Assembly: GCF_900142825.1 (NCBI RefSeq)
Contig: NZ_FRCH01000001.1
Coordinates: 248,001 to 312,000, forward strand
Reading direction: 5' to 3'
From: Rhodanobacter sp. OK091
GTDB lineage: Bacteria > Pseudomonadota > Gammaproteobacteria > Xanthomonadales > Rhodanobacteraceae
Length of the DNA: 64,000 bases
A program made the position numbers and the translations under genes. This document shows positions 44,045 through 53,348 of the stretch, in pieces (position 1 is the stretch's first letter; each line of letters opens with the position of its first letter). The notes under the pieces are model-generated. The model was not told where the DNA came from and did not search any database. It saw nothing but the letters and a program-made list of their open reading frames with translations.

Positions 44045-46069
44045 CTATGCGTTCGTCGAACCCTGCCCCAGCCGGCCCACCCAGCGGTACAGCAACAGCA
44101 TCACCGTGATGAACGCCGCGCCGCCGATCCACAGCGCCGGACCGTGCGCGAAGGTGTCGCCGACCACGTCGAGCGGATAGTCCTTGCCGGAAAACGCGAC
44201 GAAGGCAGCGATCACTACGCCGAGCAAGCCCTCGCCCACGATCATGCCGGAGGCCAGCAATACGCCGAGTTGCTTGGTCGCCTCGGGATTCTTCGCGCTG
44301 CGGTCGGCGCGACGGTCGAACCACCAGCCGGCGACCGCACCGACCACCACCATCAGCGTGCTCTGGGTCGGCAGGTAGATACCCAGGCCCACCGCGAGCG
44401 GCGACAAGTGGGCGGACTTGGTCGTGCGGCGCAGCACTTCGTCGATGATGATCATCACCACGCCGACCGCCCCACCAATCTCGATCAGGCTCCAGTCGAT
44501 ATTGTTCTTGATCACGCCCTGCGCCAGCGCCGAGATCAACCCGGCCTGCGGTGCGGGCAGCGCATTGACACGCTGCGGGCCGGGCGCGCCGACGAATCCG
44601 TAAGCATGATTGAGCAGGTCGAGGATCGGCGGAATGATCGCGGCACCGGCGATCACACCGATCACCAGCGCCCACTGCTGCTTGGACGGCGTCGCATCGA
44701 CCAGCTGCCCGGTCTTGAGATCCTGCAAATTGTTGTTGGCGATCGCCGCGGCGGCAAACACGATCGAGGTGATGAACAAGGCGAACGCCACCAGTGCGTT
44801 CTCGCTGCCGACGGGCAGCCTCGAGCGGATACCGAACATCAACAACAGCGCCGCACTGATCACCACGATGATGCCGATGCCCGACAACGGGCTATTGGAG
44901 GAACCGATCAGGCCCGCCATGTAGCCGCATACGGCCGACACGAAAAAGCTCATCAGCACCACGAAGATGACTCCACTGGCCACCAGAGCCACCACGTGGT
45001 CGCCCAGTCCATGACCGGCGGTCATCGCGAAGTTCGCGATCAACCAGCCGATCGGCAGCAGGCACACCAGCGAGATCAGGCCGACCTGGCCGATCGGGAT
45101 GTCGTGTTCGGTGCGCGGCAGCGAGGCGGCATTGCCGGCGCCACGCACACGCGAAGCGGCCATGGCGGAAGTCAGGCCGGTGATCACCGGCCTGACCAGC
45201 TTGGCCAGGGTCCAGATGGCGGCCACACCGATGGTGCCGGCGCCGACGAAGCGGACCTTGTGGCTCCAGGTGGCACCAGCCAGCTCCGCGATCGAGCCGG
45301 TCACCGGCACCAGCGCGGAAAAATGCGGCACGCCCCAGCCCCAGCCAACCAAGGCACCCACCAGCATCGCGATGCCGACCCACAATCCGACCAGGTGGCC
45401 GATACCGAACAACGCGAACGACAGGAAGAAATCGAACCCGGTGACGCCACCGGTATCGCCGCGGACGCGGAAGTAATGCACCACGTCGCCTGCGAATACC
45501 CGTGTCGCGACCACCACCGCAAACACCGCCGAGACGATCGAGCCCCACAGCACCGCGAGCAGGCCGGCGCGATTGGATTCGGCGGCCGCTGCGGCGCTGA
45601 TGCCCTCGCCACCGCCGGCACCGACCTTCAGCACTTCGGCGCAGGCCACGCCTTCGGGATACGGCAAATCGGAATTGGTGACCAGGGCACGGCGCAGCGG
45701 GATCGAATACATCACGCCGAGGATGCCGCCCAGCGCGCAGATGGCGAACGAGGTCCAGTAGTTGAAGCCCGTCCACCAGCCGATCAGGATCAGGCCGGGC
45801 AGCACAAAGATGATCGAGGACAAGGTGCCGGCCGCCGACGCGACGGTCTGCACGATGTTGTTCTCCTGCATCGTGGCGCCCTTGAAGTAGCGCAGCACCG
45901 CCATCGAGATCACCGCGGCGGGAATCGAGGTGGCGAAGGTCAGGCCGGCCTTGAGGCCGAAAAACACGTTGGCCGCGGTGAACACCACGGTAATCACGAC
46001 GCCGATGATCACGCCACGCATGGTCAATTCATTGCGCGGCGTCGTGCTGGACATGGGTTGTGCACTCAC
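44045..46069 (-). CDS. OPT-family oligopeptide transporter
   Basis: 674 residues with about 14-16 hydrophobic helices. Family features: ELTMRGVIIGVVITVVFTAANVFFGLKAGLTFATSIPAAV near the N-terminus, ENNIVQTVASAAGTLSS, SDLPYPEGVACAEVLKVG and the later GMIVGEGLLGVV. OPT members move peptides or metal chelates with protons; bacterial substrates are mostly unknown. A GTG at 46069 is used because GGGGGAGA precedes it; an ATG lies 5 codons inside. Confidence 0.93.
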   Translation of the reverse strand: MSAQPMSSTTPRNELTMRGVIIGVVITVVFTAANVFFGLKAGLTFATSIPAAVISMAVLRYFKGATMQENNIVQTVASAAGTLSSIIFVLPGLILIGWWTGFNYWTSFAICALGGILGVMYSIPLRRALVTNSDLPYPEGVACAEVLKVGAGGGEGISAAAAAESNRAGLLAVLWGSIVSAVFAVVVATRVFAGDVVHYFRVRGDTGGVTGFDFFLSFALFGIGHLVGLWVGIAMLVGALVGWGWGVPHFSALVPVTGSIAELAGATWSHKVRFVGAGTIGVAAIWTLAKLVRPVITGLTSAMAASRVRGAGNAASLPRTEHDIPIGQVGLISLVCLLPIGWLIANFAMTAGHGLGDHVVALVASGVIFVVLMSFFVSAVCGYMAGLIGSSNSPLSGIGIIVVISAALLLMFGIRSRLPVGSENALVAFALFITSIVFAAAAIANNNLQDLKTGQLVDATPSKQQWALVIGVIAGAAIIPPILDLLNHAYGFVGAPGPQRVNALPAPQAGLISALAQGVIKNNIDWSLIEIGGAVGVVMIIIDEVLRRTTKSAHLSPLAVGLGIYLPTQSTLMVVVGAVAGWWFDRRADRSAKNPEATKQLGVLLASGMIVGEGLLGVVIAAFVAFSGKDYPLDVVGDTFAHGPALWIGGAAFITVMLLLYRWVGRLGQGSTNA

Positions 46070-46166
46070 GTTTGTTTCTCCCCCGGACGGATGCTGCGGT
46101 GGAAGATAGCGTGGAATGGCCGCAGAGGGTTACCCCTTGCGCCCCGGCACTCCGGCGTGCCAAGCG

Positions 46167-47054
46167 TCACAATGTCAGCCGGCTCTCGAATCGCCGCGAC
46201 CCGCCGGAAAGCGGGTCGACAAACGCCAGGCTGTGGGCCAGCAGCTTCAGCGGATGCCGGTAATCGTCATCTGATTTCTCGGCAAGATCCGGATACAGCG
46301 TGTCACCCGCGATCGGCGCACCCAGTGCGGCCATGTGCACGCGCAGTTGATGCTTCCTGCCGGTGACTGGATGCAGCGCATAGCGCCAGCGGTCGCCGCC
46401 GCGCTCGATCAGCTCGATCCGCGTCTCGCTGTTCGGCTCGCCGTCGGCCTCCCGCATGCGGAAGAACGGCTCGCCAGCGACAATGCGCGAGCGCCGCGAC
46501 AACGGAAATTCGAGTGCCGGCAAGGCCGCGGCCAGCGCCTCGTAACGCTTGTCGATCCGGCGCTCGCGAAACAGCGACTGATAGGCGGCCCGGCTGTTTC
46601 GGTTCGCCGAGAACAGCACCAGTCCCGCGGTCAACCGATCGATACGGTGCAGCGGAACCAGGTCAGGATTGCCCAGCCGACGGATCAACCGACGCAGCAA
46701 CGTCTGCTCGACGAAACCGCCCGCCGGCGTCACCGGCAGAAAGTGTGGCTTATCCGCCACTACCAGATGGTCGTCCGCATGCAGCACGGTTTCGGTAAAC
46801 GGAATCGGCAGCTCATCCACCACCTCGCGGTAATAGTGGATGCACATCCCTTCCCGATACGGCGTCTGCAGCGTGATCGCGACACCCTGCCCGTCCAGCA
46901 CGCGTCCACGCACGATGCGATCCAGCCATTGCTCGCGACTGATCGCGGCGAACTGTGCGCATAGGCCGTCGAGCGCGGTCGGCCATGCGCCAGCAGGCAG
47001 ATGCACGGTGCTGGCATGGGGGTCGCGGGTGAAGGTTGGGGTGGCTGGATTCAT
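46167..47054 (-). CDS. RluA-family pseudouridine synthase
   Basis: 295 residues from the ATG at 47054 (MNPATPTFTRD). Central RluA catalytic region: HLVVADKPHFLPVTPAGG and VPLHRIDRLTAGLVLFSANR, with the catalytic Asp in HRIDRLTAG (about residue 138). C-terminal LHPVTGRKHQLRVHMAALGAPIAGD and HSLAFVDPLSG are typical of the family. The N-terminus is not a recognisable S4 domain. Which uridine in rRNA or tRNA it modifies cannot be told. Confidence 0.9.
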   Translation of the reverse strand: MNPATPTFTRDPHASTVHLPAGAWPTALDGLCAQFAAISREQWLDRIVRGRVLDGQGVAITLQTPYREGMCIHYYREVVDELPIPFTETVLHADDHLVVADKPHFLPVTPAGGFVEQTLLRRLIRRLGNPDLVPLHRIDRLTAGLVLFSANRNSRAAYQSLFRERRIDKRYEALAAALPALEFPLSRRSRIVAGEPFFRMREADGEPNSETRIELIERGGDRWRYALHPVTGRKHQLRVHMAALGAPIAGDTLYPDLAEKSDDDYRHPLKLLAHSLAFVDPLSGGSRRFESRLTL

Positions 47055-47116
47055 AGCTGCCGCCAGTCTAATGCGCCCTGCCGGACTGGCCGCCGTGAGA
47101 CGCATGTCTGGATTTT

Positions 47117-47818
47117 TGTGGGAGCGACTTCAGTCGCGATGGCTTTTCTCTCTGGTTGTTGGTTTGAAGCGAAGAGCTTTCGTGCGCCTGCGGCGCCCGA
47201 GTTACTTTCTCTTTGTGTGGCCAAAGAGAAAGATAACCAAAGAGAAAGGCCACCCCGCTTGGCGCTTGCCGGGCTTCCTGCCCGGCAAGTCCGTGAGCCG
47301 GGGCCGGGCTTTTCGACAGGGCTCCTGCCCTGACGAAAAGGAGTCGACCTCCTTGTCGACTCCCGCTGCGCGGCCTGTCGTCCCCGTCTCACCGCCGCAC
47401 AGGGGCCCCGGGTAGAGCAGCGGGCCTTCCTGGCCCGCACTCGGTGAAAAGCCGAAGCGAAGCGTCGCTCTGGCTGTTGCTCTGCTCTTCTGAAAAGTAC
47501 GCGCAGGAGGCGCGTTGCTTTACCGGGGCCCCTCTGCAGCGGCGGGTGGGTGAAGGAACAGCCCGCAGGGTGGCCGGCAGCGATGCCGGCCAGTTTGGCG
47601 TCAGCACAGGATGTGCTGTCGACAAACCCCGTAACCCACCCGCGGACTTGCCGGGCAGGAAGCCCGGCAAGCGCGTAAGCGGGGTGCTCTTTCTCTTTGG
47701 TTACTTTCTCTTTGAGCACACAAAGAGAAAGTGACTCGGGCGCCTACGGCGCACGAAAGCTCTTCGCTTCGAATCAACCACCCAGAGCCAAAGCATCGCC
47801 CGCCAGCGGGCTCCTACA
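47117..47818. repeat. Composite inverted-repeat element, copy 3 (arm order A-core-B)
   Basis: Same arrangement as copy 1. The 131-bp core is at 47402-47532 and its right boundary repeat has lost one C. The left arm is hybrid: it has the A-type opening (CACCCCGCTTGGCGCTTGCC) but a GGGC-TTCCT-GCCC hairpin otherwise seen in B arms. The right arm has the variant stem CAGCAC/GTGCTG around loop AGGAT. It sits in the divergent space between the RluA-family gene and yaeQ, so promoters must lie in or beside it. Confidence 0.93.
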
Positions 47819-47904
47819 AGAAGAGCTAGCCCCTTACCTATCGCAAAGAGTGAGTCGACCACCTCACCGCGTAGAATAGTCGGCTGTCGTCCCAAGGCAC
47901 CTCC

Positions 47905-48462
47905 ATGGCACTCAACTCCACCATCTACAAAGTCGAACTGCAGATCAGCGACATGGATCGGCATTACTACGCCACCCATGCACTGACCCTGGCGCGGCAC
48001 CCCTCAGAAACCGAGGAGCGCCTGATGGTGCGCCTGCTCGCATTCGCGCTGTATGCGGACGCGCGGCTGGAGTTCGGCAAAGGCATCAGCGACGAGGACG
48101 AGCCGGCGCTGTGGCGCAAGGCGTATACCGACGAGATCGAGCTGTGGATCGAAGTCGGCCAGCCGGACGAGACGCGCATCCGCAAAGCCTGCGGCCGTTC
48201 CCGACAGGTAGTCGTCATCAACTACGGCGGCAACGCGGCGGAGATCTGGTGGAACAAGGTCGGTGCGGCGCTGGGCCGCAACAAGAACCTCACCGTGCTC
48301 GACATCCCCGCCGGCACCGTGGCCGAACTGGTCGAACTGCTGCAGCGTGGCATGCGGCTGCAGTGCCTGATCCAGGACGGCCAGCTGCAGATGATGAACG
48401 ATGCCGATGCGGTCGCCGTCGATCCGCTGCGCCGCATGGCGCCCACCGAAACCGTGAACTGA
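47905..48462 (+). CDS. yaeQ: YaeQ family protein
   Basis: 185-residue cytosolic protein of the YaeQ family, which adopts a PD-(D/E)xK nuclease-like fold of uncertain function. Characteristic segments are all present: LNSTIYKVELQISDMDRHYYATHALTLARHPSETEERLMVRLLAFALYA, GISDEDEPALWRKAYTDEIELWIEVGQPDETRIRKAC and VVVINYGGNAAEIWW. The stop is directly followed by the GTG of the cation-transporter-like gene. Confidence 0.95.
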   Translation: MALNSTIYKVELQISDMDRHYYATHALTLARHPSETEERLMVRLLAFALYADARLEFGKGISDEDEPALWRKAYTDEIELWIEVGQPDETRIRKACGRSRQVVVINYGGNAAEIWWNKVGAALGRNKNLTVLDIPAGTVAELVELLQRGMRLQCLIQDGQLQMMNDADAVAVDPLRRMAPTETVN

Positions 48463-49074
48463 GTGACCGTGCCGGCGACCACACGTGACACAGCGCTGCG
48501 CCGCGTCGTGGGCATCGTGGCGCTGCTCAACCTGGGTTATTTCGGCGTCGAATTCGCGGTCGCGCTGGCGATCGGTTCGGTCTCGCTGTTTGCCGACAGC
48601 GTCGATTTTCTGGAAGACGCCTCGGTGAATCTGCTGATCCTGCTCGCGCTCGGCTGGAGCCTGAAGGCCAGGGCGCGCATGGGCATGGGGCTGGCTGGCA
48701 TCCTGCTGGTGCCTGCGCTCGCCACGCTGTGGGCGCTGTGGAGCAAGTTTCAGCTTCCCGCACCGCCGGCACCGCTGCCGCTGACGATCACCGGATTCGG
48801 TGCCATGTTCGTCAACTTCGGCTGCGCGATGCTACTGATGCGCTACCGTCACCACGGCGGCAGCCTGACCCGTGCCGCATTTCTGTCGGCGCGCAACGAC
48901 GTGTTCGCGAATATCGCCATCGTGATCGCAGGCGCAGCCACCGCGATGACCCACTCCGTCTGGCCCGACATGGTCGTCGGTGCCGGCATCATGCTGATCA
49001 ACGCGGATGCAGCGCGCGAAGTCTGGCAGGCCGCGCGCAGCGAGCATCGGGACGCGACCGATCTGCCTGCCTGA
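48463..49074 (+). CDS. CDF-related cation transporter-like membrane protein
   Basis: 203 residues with six predicted helices. TM2 carries [15 protein letters not shown], the Asp-rich metal-site sequence of small CDF-like cation transporters, and TM5 the matching [16 protein letters not shown]. It lacks the cytoplasmic domain of full-length CDF exporters, so it is a short-form member. GTG start immediately after the yaeQ stop, implying coupled translation. Metal specificity unknown. Confidence 0.84.
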   Translation: MTVPATTRDTALRRVVGIVALLNLGYFGVEFAVALAIGSVSLFADSVDFLEDASVNLLILLALGWSLKARARMGMGLAGILLVPALATLWALWSKFQLPAPPAPLPLTITGFGAMFVNFGCAMLLMRYRHHGGSLTRAAFLSARNDVFANIAIVIAGAATAMTHSVWPDMVVGAGIMLINADAAREVWQAARSEHRDATDLPA

Positions 49075-49148
49075 GCCGTATCCATCAGGACGCCGCGCCC
49101 TGTTTGCCGGATAATCGCCGCTTCGCCCACGTCTCAATGGAGTCACCC

Positions 49149-49580
49149 ATGCGCTGGTTGCTGTCCCTGCTCGCCGTCTTCGGCCTCGCCGCCTGCACCG
49201 CCGCTCCGCCAGCCCATGCCACCGGCAGCGTGGACAAGCTCACCACGATCGATCAGAAAGTCGGTACCGGCGCCGAGGCGAAGAACGGCATGGTCGTGCT
49301 GGTGCATTACACCGGCTGGCTGTACGACGACAGCGCCAAGGACAAGCACGGCGCGAAGTTCGACAGCTCGCGCGATCACGGCGAACCGTTCTCCTTCATG
49401 CTGGGCCAGGGCAGCGTGATCGCCGGCTGGGACCAGGGCGTGGCCGGCATGCGCGAAGGCGGCAAGCGCATCCTGCTGATTCCGGCGGCACTCGGCTACG
49501 GCGCCCGCGGCGCCGGCGACGACATCCCGCCGAACGCTTCACTGGTGTTCGAGGTGGAGTTGCTGAAAGTCGGCAACTGA
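49149..49580 (+). CDS. FKBP-type peptidyl-prolyl isomerase, lipoprotein
   Basis: 143 residues. The signal ends in a lipobox-like LAAC, so the mature protein probably starts with a lipidated Cys in the envelope. FKBP domain (about 30-143): [64 protein letters not shown] and [16 protein letters not shown] are canonical. The ATG at 49149 has GGAG 6 nt upstream; an ATG at 49137 would add four residues. Confidence 0.93.
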   Translation: MRWLLSLLAVFGLAACTAAPPAHATGSVDKLTTIDQKVGTGAEAKNGMVVLVHYTGWLYDDSAKDKHGAKFDSSRDHGEPFSFMLGQGSVIAGWDQGVAGMREGGKRILLIPAALGYGARGAGDDIPPNASLVFEVELLKVGN

Positions 49581-49602
49581 GCGGACTGACGGTCTGCGGC
49601 GA

Positions 49603-50460
49603 TCAATCGTCCTGCGCGGCTGCCTCGCGGCCTTGCTGGCGGATGATCGCCTCCTCGCGGGCGTCGATGATCGACTGCATTACGCTGTCGACATCGGCGA
49701 TGCTTTCGTCGAACTCGAAGTGACCGGTGAGCTCGCTGTCCGGATGCAGCTCGCCCAGCTCGTACAGCGCCCACATCTCCTCGCCGTAATACGTGTCCAG
49801 TAGTTCCGGCGCGAAGCGCGACAGGCTGATCGTGATGTTGCCCACGTCACGTCGCAGCATCGCCCGTGCCGCGTTGTTGCCGGAGGCGCTGACCGCCTGC
49901 GGCAGATCGATGATCACCGGACCATCCGGCCCGACCAGCACGTTGTACTCGGACAGGTCGCCATGGATCAGCCCCACGCACAGCATCCGCGCCACCTGCT
50001 GCATCAGGAAACGGTGGTATTCGCGCGCGGTGTCCGCTGACAGTTCCACTTCGCCGAGCCGCGGCGCGGAATAACCATCCGCATCGGTGACCAGTTCCAT
50101 CACCAGCACGCCATTGAAATAGCCGTACGGCTTCGGTACCCGCACCCCGGCTGCGGTCAGCTGGTACAGCGCATCGACCTCGGCGTTCTTCCAGGCGGCC
50201 TCGGCCTCTTTGCGGCCGAACTTGGTCGCCTTGCCCATGGCGCGCATCTGCCGGCTGCCACGCACCTTGCGGCCTTCCTGGTACTGCACACGCGCCTGGA
50301 AGCTGCGTTGCGCCATGTCCTTGTAGACCTTGGCGCAACGAATGTCCTCGCCCGAGCGGACGACGTAGACGGAGGCTTCCTTGCCGCTCTTCAGCGGTCG
50401 CAGCACCTGATCGATCACGCCCTCCTCGATCAGTGCCTGCAGGCCCTTAGGTGTTTTCAT
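49603..50460 (-). CDS. RIO-type serine/threonine kinase (PA4780-like)
   Basis: 285 residues from the ATG at 50460 (MKTPKGLQALIEEG), the start matching the related Pseudomonas protein PA4780; the frame continues to 50556. RIO1-like core: GKEASVYVVRSGEDIRCAKVYKD (P-loop substitute and Lys), LIHGDLSEYNVLV (catalytic Asp, Asn) and VIIDLPQAVSA (metal-binding Asp). The C-terminal acidic tail includes ESIADVDSVMQSI. Substrates are unknown. Convergent with the FKBP gene. Confidence 0.9.
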   Translation of the reverse strand: MKTPKGLQALIEEGVIDQVLRPLKSGKEASVYVVRSGEDIRCAKVYKDMAQRSFQARVQYQEGRKVRGSRQMRAMGKATKFGRKEAEAAWKNAEVDALYQLTAAGVRVPKPYGYFNGVLVMELVTDADGYSAPRLGEVELSADTAREYHRFLMQQVARMLCVGLIHGDLSEYNVLVGPDGPVIIDLPQAVSASGNNAARAMLRRDVGNITISLSRFAPELLDTYYGEEMWALYELGELHPDSELTGHFEFDESIADVDSVMQSIIDAREEAIIRQQGREAAAQDD

Positions 50461-50590
50461 GCGTGGGAAAGCTTCAACAATTCGTGGAATAACGCCCATT
50501 ATGGCCGATCGGCGGCCCCACCTGTCTTTTCCGGAATCGCCGCGGGCATCGAGCACACCGGAGCGGCATCGATACCGGCCATGAAAACGA

Positions 50591-50620
50591 CGAAGCCCCG
50601 GCCGATCGGCCGGGGCTTCG
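50591..50620 (-). terminator. Perfect palindrome after the cytochrome-like gene
   Basis: A 30-nt perfect palindrome with half-site CGAAGCCCCGGCCGA, starting 15 nt beyond the minus-strand stop at 50636; on that strand it is followed by TCGTTTTC. Probably the transcription terminator of the cytochrome-like gene. Confidence 0.7.
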
Positions 50621-50635
50621 CTGCAGCACGCTGGC

Positions 50636-51976
50636 TTACTTCAGTTCTTCGAGCACATTGTCGCGCTCGATCTTGTACACCTTGGCCGGCGTCTTCCTCA
50701 GCATCTGCAATCGCAGCTTGCCGGCCTGCTGGCAGGCATTCCTGCCGTCGGCAAAGATGCCGCCCTCGTTGCATTTCCAGTCGTAGAAATTGGCCAGCCC
50801 TCCCGCCAACTGCAGGCTGAAATCGGTGCTCTGCGCGCCGGCATCGAAGGGAACACCTGCCATGTTGTTCTGGAACCAGCGCATCCATGCCGGTGAACCG
50901 ATCGGCGGCACCTTGTCCGGCGCCTGGAACGTCGGATTCATCGGCGACAGCTGCGGGCTCTCGGCCGTGAGATGGCAGCTCATGCAGGCGCTGATCGGAT
51001 TGTCTACCGGGCCGTCCAGGCGTCCGTTCCAGCCCAGGTGGGTCGGCGGCAGTTCCGGCTTGGCATTGATCGCCGTTTCCTTCAGATCGGGATTGATTTT
51101 CGTCGTTACCGGTTGCTTGTTGGTGTAGCTGTCGCCGGTATCCTCCGGGTCATTGCCCCACATCACACCGACGGGTACCAGGTTGTCCCAGCCGGGCTTG
51201 CCGGTGACCGCGCCGTTGTACTGGAACGTACCGAATACCCAACCGGTGCCGGGAATACGCGTGTCGCGCACGGCGAAATCCATCTGGATCAGCGCCACCT
51301 TCTTGATCGATCGGTCAGCCGATTCGAAGGTATTGGTGACGTAGCCATCCCACAGCACCGGATTGACCAGGAACGGCACCTGCTTCAGATCGATGTCGGC
51401 GAACAGCGCCTTGCACACCACGGTGCCGTTGTGAAAGCTGTTCGGCTTGGAGGTGAACGAAGGATCGGGGTTCTGTGGATCTTTCCACACCTGGCCGATG
51501 GTGTAGGCACCGACGTCGTTGTAGATGCCCACCGCGTAGGTCTGTCCGGTGGCGATCTGGGTCGGCGCAAGCTGCTTGGTCTGGATCTCCGCTTCCTTGG
51601 TGAGGCCGTGGATGCCCTCGCGGCCGAATGGGCCGTAGTGCTGCCAGGGCATGTGGTACCACTGGCGCACGGTGTTCTTCTGCACGTCCCAGTTGGTGCT
51701 GACGTTGCCTTCGAGGCAGTACTTGCCGACGGCATCGACATACGGGCGCCAGTGTTCGAAATCGTTGTCGAGCTTGGGCGGCAGCAGCTTGAAGAACGCG
51801 GGTGGATTTCCGGTCGGTTGCTGATGCGGATAATTCTGGCTCAAGTGGAACAGCGGCCCGGTGTAGCTGGACGGCGGCTGGTAGCCGAAATCCGGGAACG
51901 TACCCGCGCTGGCGACCCCCGCCGCAAGCGTGGAAGCGACGATAGCCGCGACGATCCTGCCTTGACGCATGTGCAT
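50636..51976 (-). CDS. Exported mono-haem cytochrome c-like protein
   Basis: 446 residues from the ATG at 51976, which follows GGGGGAGA. Signal peptide (IVAAIVASTLAAGVASAG). One c-type haem-binding motif, CMSCH, lies at about residue 336, after a roughly 300-residue N-terminal region without recognisable domains (contains WYHMPWQHYGPFGREGIHGLTKE, VCKALFADIDLKQVPFLVNP, VPVGVMWGNDP). Further Cys near the C-terminus (WKCNEGG, NACQQAG) may form a disulfide. The system I genes at the window start could mature it. I do not recognise the family; it may be an electron-transfer or haem-sensing protein. The adjacent LLM oxidoreductase lies upstream on the same strand. Confidence 0.8.
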   Translation of the reverse strand: MHMRQGRIVAAIVASTLAAGVASAGTFPDFGYQPPSSYTGPLFHLSQNYPHQQPTGNPPAFFKLLPPKLDNDFEHWRPYVDAVGKYCLEGNVSTNWDVQKNTVRQWYHMPWQHYGPFGREGIHGLTKEAEIQTKQLAPTQIATGQTYAVGIYNDVGAYTIGQVWKDPQNPDPSFTSKPNSFHNGTVVCKALFADIDLKQVPFLVNPVLWDGYVTNTFESADRSIKKVALIQMDFAVRDTRIPGTGWVFGTFQYNGAVTGKPGWDNLVPVGVMWGNDPEDTGDSYTNKQPVTTKINPDLKETAINAKPELPPTHLGWNGRLDGPVDNPISACMSCHLTAESPQLSPMNPTFQAPDKVPPIGSPAWMRWFQNNMAGVPFDAGAQSTDFSLQLAGGLANFYDWKCNEGGIFADGRNACQQAGKLRLQMLRKTPAKVYKIERDNVLEELK

Positions 51977-52290
51977 TGATGTTCTCCCCCTTGGTTGAAT
52001 ATCCCTGCCGCAGGCCTTCTTGGCCGTGCGGCCCCACTGCATTCCGGTTGCACCGGACATAGATCACCAGGCGAATGGCTTACCGCCGCCCGGCCGCGAT
52101 TGCGCCGGCGAAATGACCGTCTGGATTCCGGCCGACTTGCCATGCATGCTGACGCAAGTCGAATTCGGCAGTCATTGAAAGAAATGACTGTTGCGGCCGT
52201 CGTCATGGCAGTTGTAGGCTCCGCTAGCCCACGAGCTTCTCGCTGGCGGGATCCGCCGCTCCGATCAGGTGCCGTTACGCGCTGGCAAGG
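51977..52290. other. Intergenic interval, 314 bp
   Basis: Between the LLM oxidoreductase stop and the cytochrome-like gene start, both on the minus strand. It must contain the cytochrome-like gene's upstream region. The only structure seen is a small hairpin CAGTCATT/AATGACTG (52169-52190) without a T-run. No credible small gene. Confidence 0.5.
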
Positions 52291-53268
52291 TCATCGTGTT
52301 GCCGAGACGATCTCGAACGAGTGCCGGCGCGCCGCATGCTCGAACACGTTGGCCGTAATCAGCAATTCATCCGGCCGGTGGCGTGCGATGAACGCCTCGA
52401 TGCCGCCCTTCACGGTATCCGCAGCGCCCACCACCGCACAGGCCAGCGCACGCTCCACCATGAGTTTTTCCGGCGGCGTCCAGTACGACTCGATATCGTC
52501 GATCGGCGGCGGGATCAGTCCCGGCCGGCCGCGACGCAGGTTGATGAAACTCTGTTGCTGGGTGGTGAACAAGCGTCGCGCCTCGGCATCGCTGTCCGCG
52601 GCGACCACGTTGATGCCCAACATCGCATACGGCTGCTGCAAGCGCGCCGATGGCCGGAAATCGCGCCGATACAGCGCCAGCGCCTCGTCCATCGCATCCG
52701 GCGCGAAGTGCGAGGCGAACGCAAACGGCAGGCCGAGCTGGGCCGACAGCGTCGCGCTGAACAGGCTGGAGCCGAGCAACCACACCGGCACCTCGATGCC
52801 GGCACCGGGCACGGCACGCACCTGCTGGCCAGGTACCGCCGACTCGAAATAGGCGAGCAGTTCCAGCACGTCCTGCGGGAACGCATCGGCGCTGTCGAAA
52901 TACCGGCGCAATGCCTTCGCGGTCGGCTGATCGGTGCCCGGCGCCCGGCCCAGGCCCAGGTCGATGCGCCCCGGATACAACGACGCCAGCGTGCCGAACG
53001 CCTCGGCTACCTGCAGCGGCGCATGATTCGGCAGCATGATGCCGCCGGCGCCGACGCGGATGGTCGAGGTGCCGCCAGCCACGTGCCCGATCAGCACAGC
53101 CGTCGCGGCGCTGGCGATGCCCGGCATGTTGTGGTGCTCGGCCAGCCAGTAACGCCGGTAGCCGAGACGCTCGCCCAGCCGGGCCAGATCCAGCGTGTTG
53201 CGGAAAGCCTGTGCGGCATCGCTGCCTACGGTGACCGGTGCCAGATCAAGAATGGAAAACGGAATCAT
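52291..53268 (-). CDS. LLM-class flavin-dependent oxidoreductase
   Basis: 325 residues from the ATG at 53268. Luciferase-like monooxygenase fold with features of the 'group 1' family: [52 protein letters not shown] at the N-terminus, [69 protein letters not shown] and the C-terminal [19 protein letters not shown]. Uses reduced FMN; substrate unknown. It precedes the cytochrome-like gene, with a repeat element upstream. Confidence 0.9.
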   Translation of the reverse strand: MIPFSILDLAPVTVGSDAAQAFRNTLDLARLGERLGYRRYWLAEHHNMPGIASAATAVLIGHVAGGTSTIRVGAGGIMLPNHAPLQVAEAFGTLASLYPGRIDLGLGRAPGTDQPTAKALRRYFDSADAFPQDVLELLAYFESAVPGQQVRAVPGAGIEVPVWLLGSSLFSATLSAQLGLPFAFASHFAPDAMDEALALYRRDFRPSARLQQPYAMLGINVVAADSDAEARRLFTTQQQSFINLRRGRPGLIPPPIDDIESYWTPPEKLMVERALACAVVGAADTVKGGIEAFIARHRPDELLITANVFEHAARRHSFEIVSATR

Positions 53269-53348
53269 GTCGCGCTCTCGCCAGATCGGAAGTTCCCGAT
53301 CTGGGGACAGTCGTGTCAATTGCCACCGTTGTGCCCACCCTTATTTTC

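Noticed and set aside
43976..46366. 796-residue open frame antisense to the OPT transporter
   Set aside because: His/Asp/Arg-rich shadow of the transporter coding strand.
47051..47734. Open frames inside repeat copy 3, up to 222 residues
   Set aside because: Same explanation as for copy 1; product strings such as Leu-Trp-Leu-Leu and Lys-Glu-Lys recur because the repeat DNA recurs.
52169..52190. CAGTCATT/AATGACTG hairpin
   Set aside because: No T-run and no second copy in the window; function not supportable.
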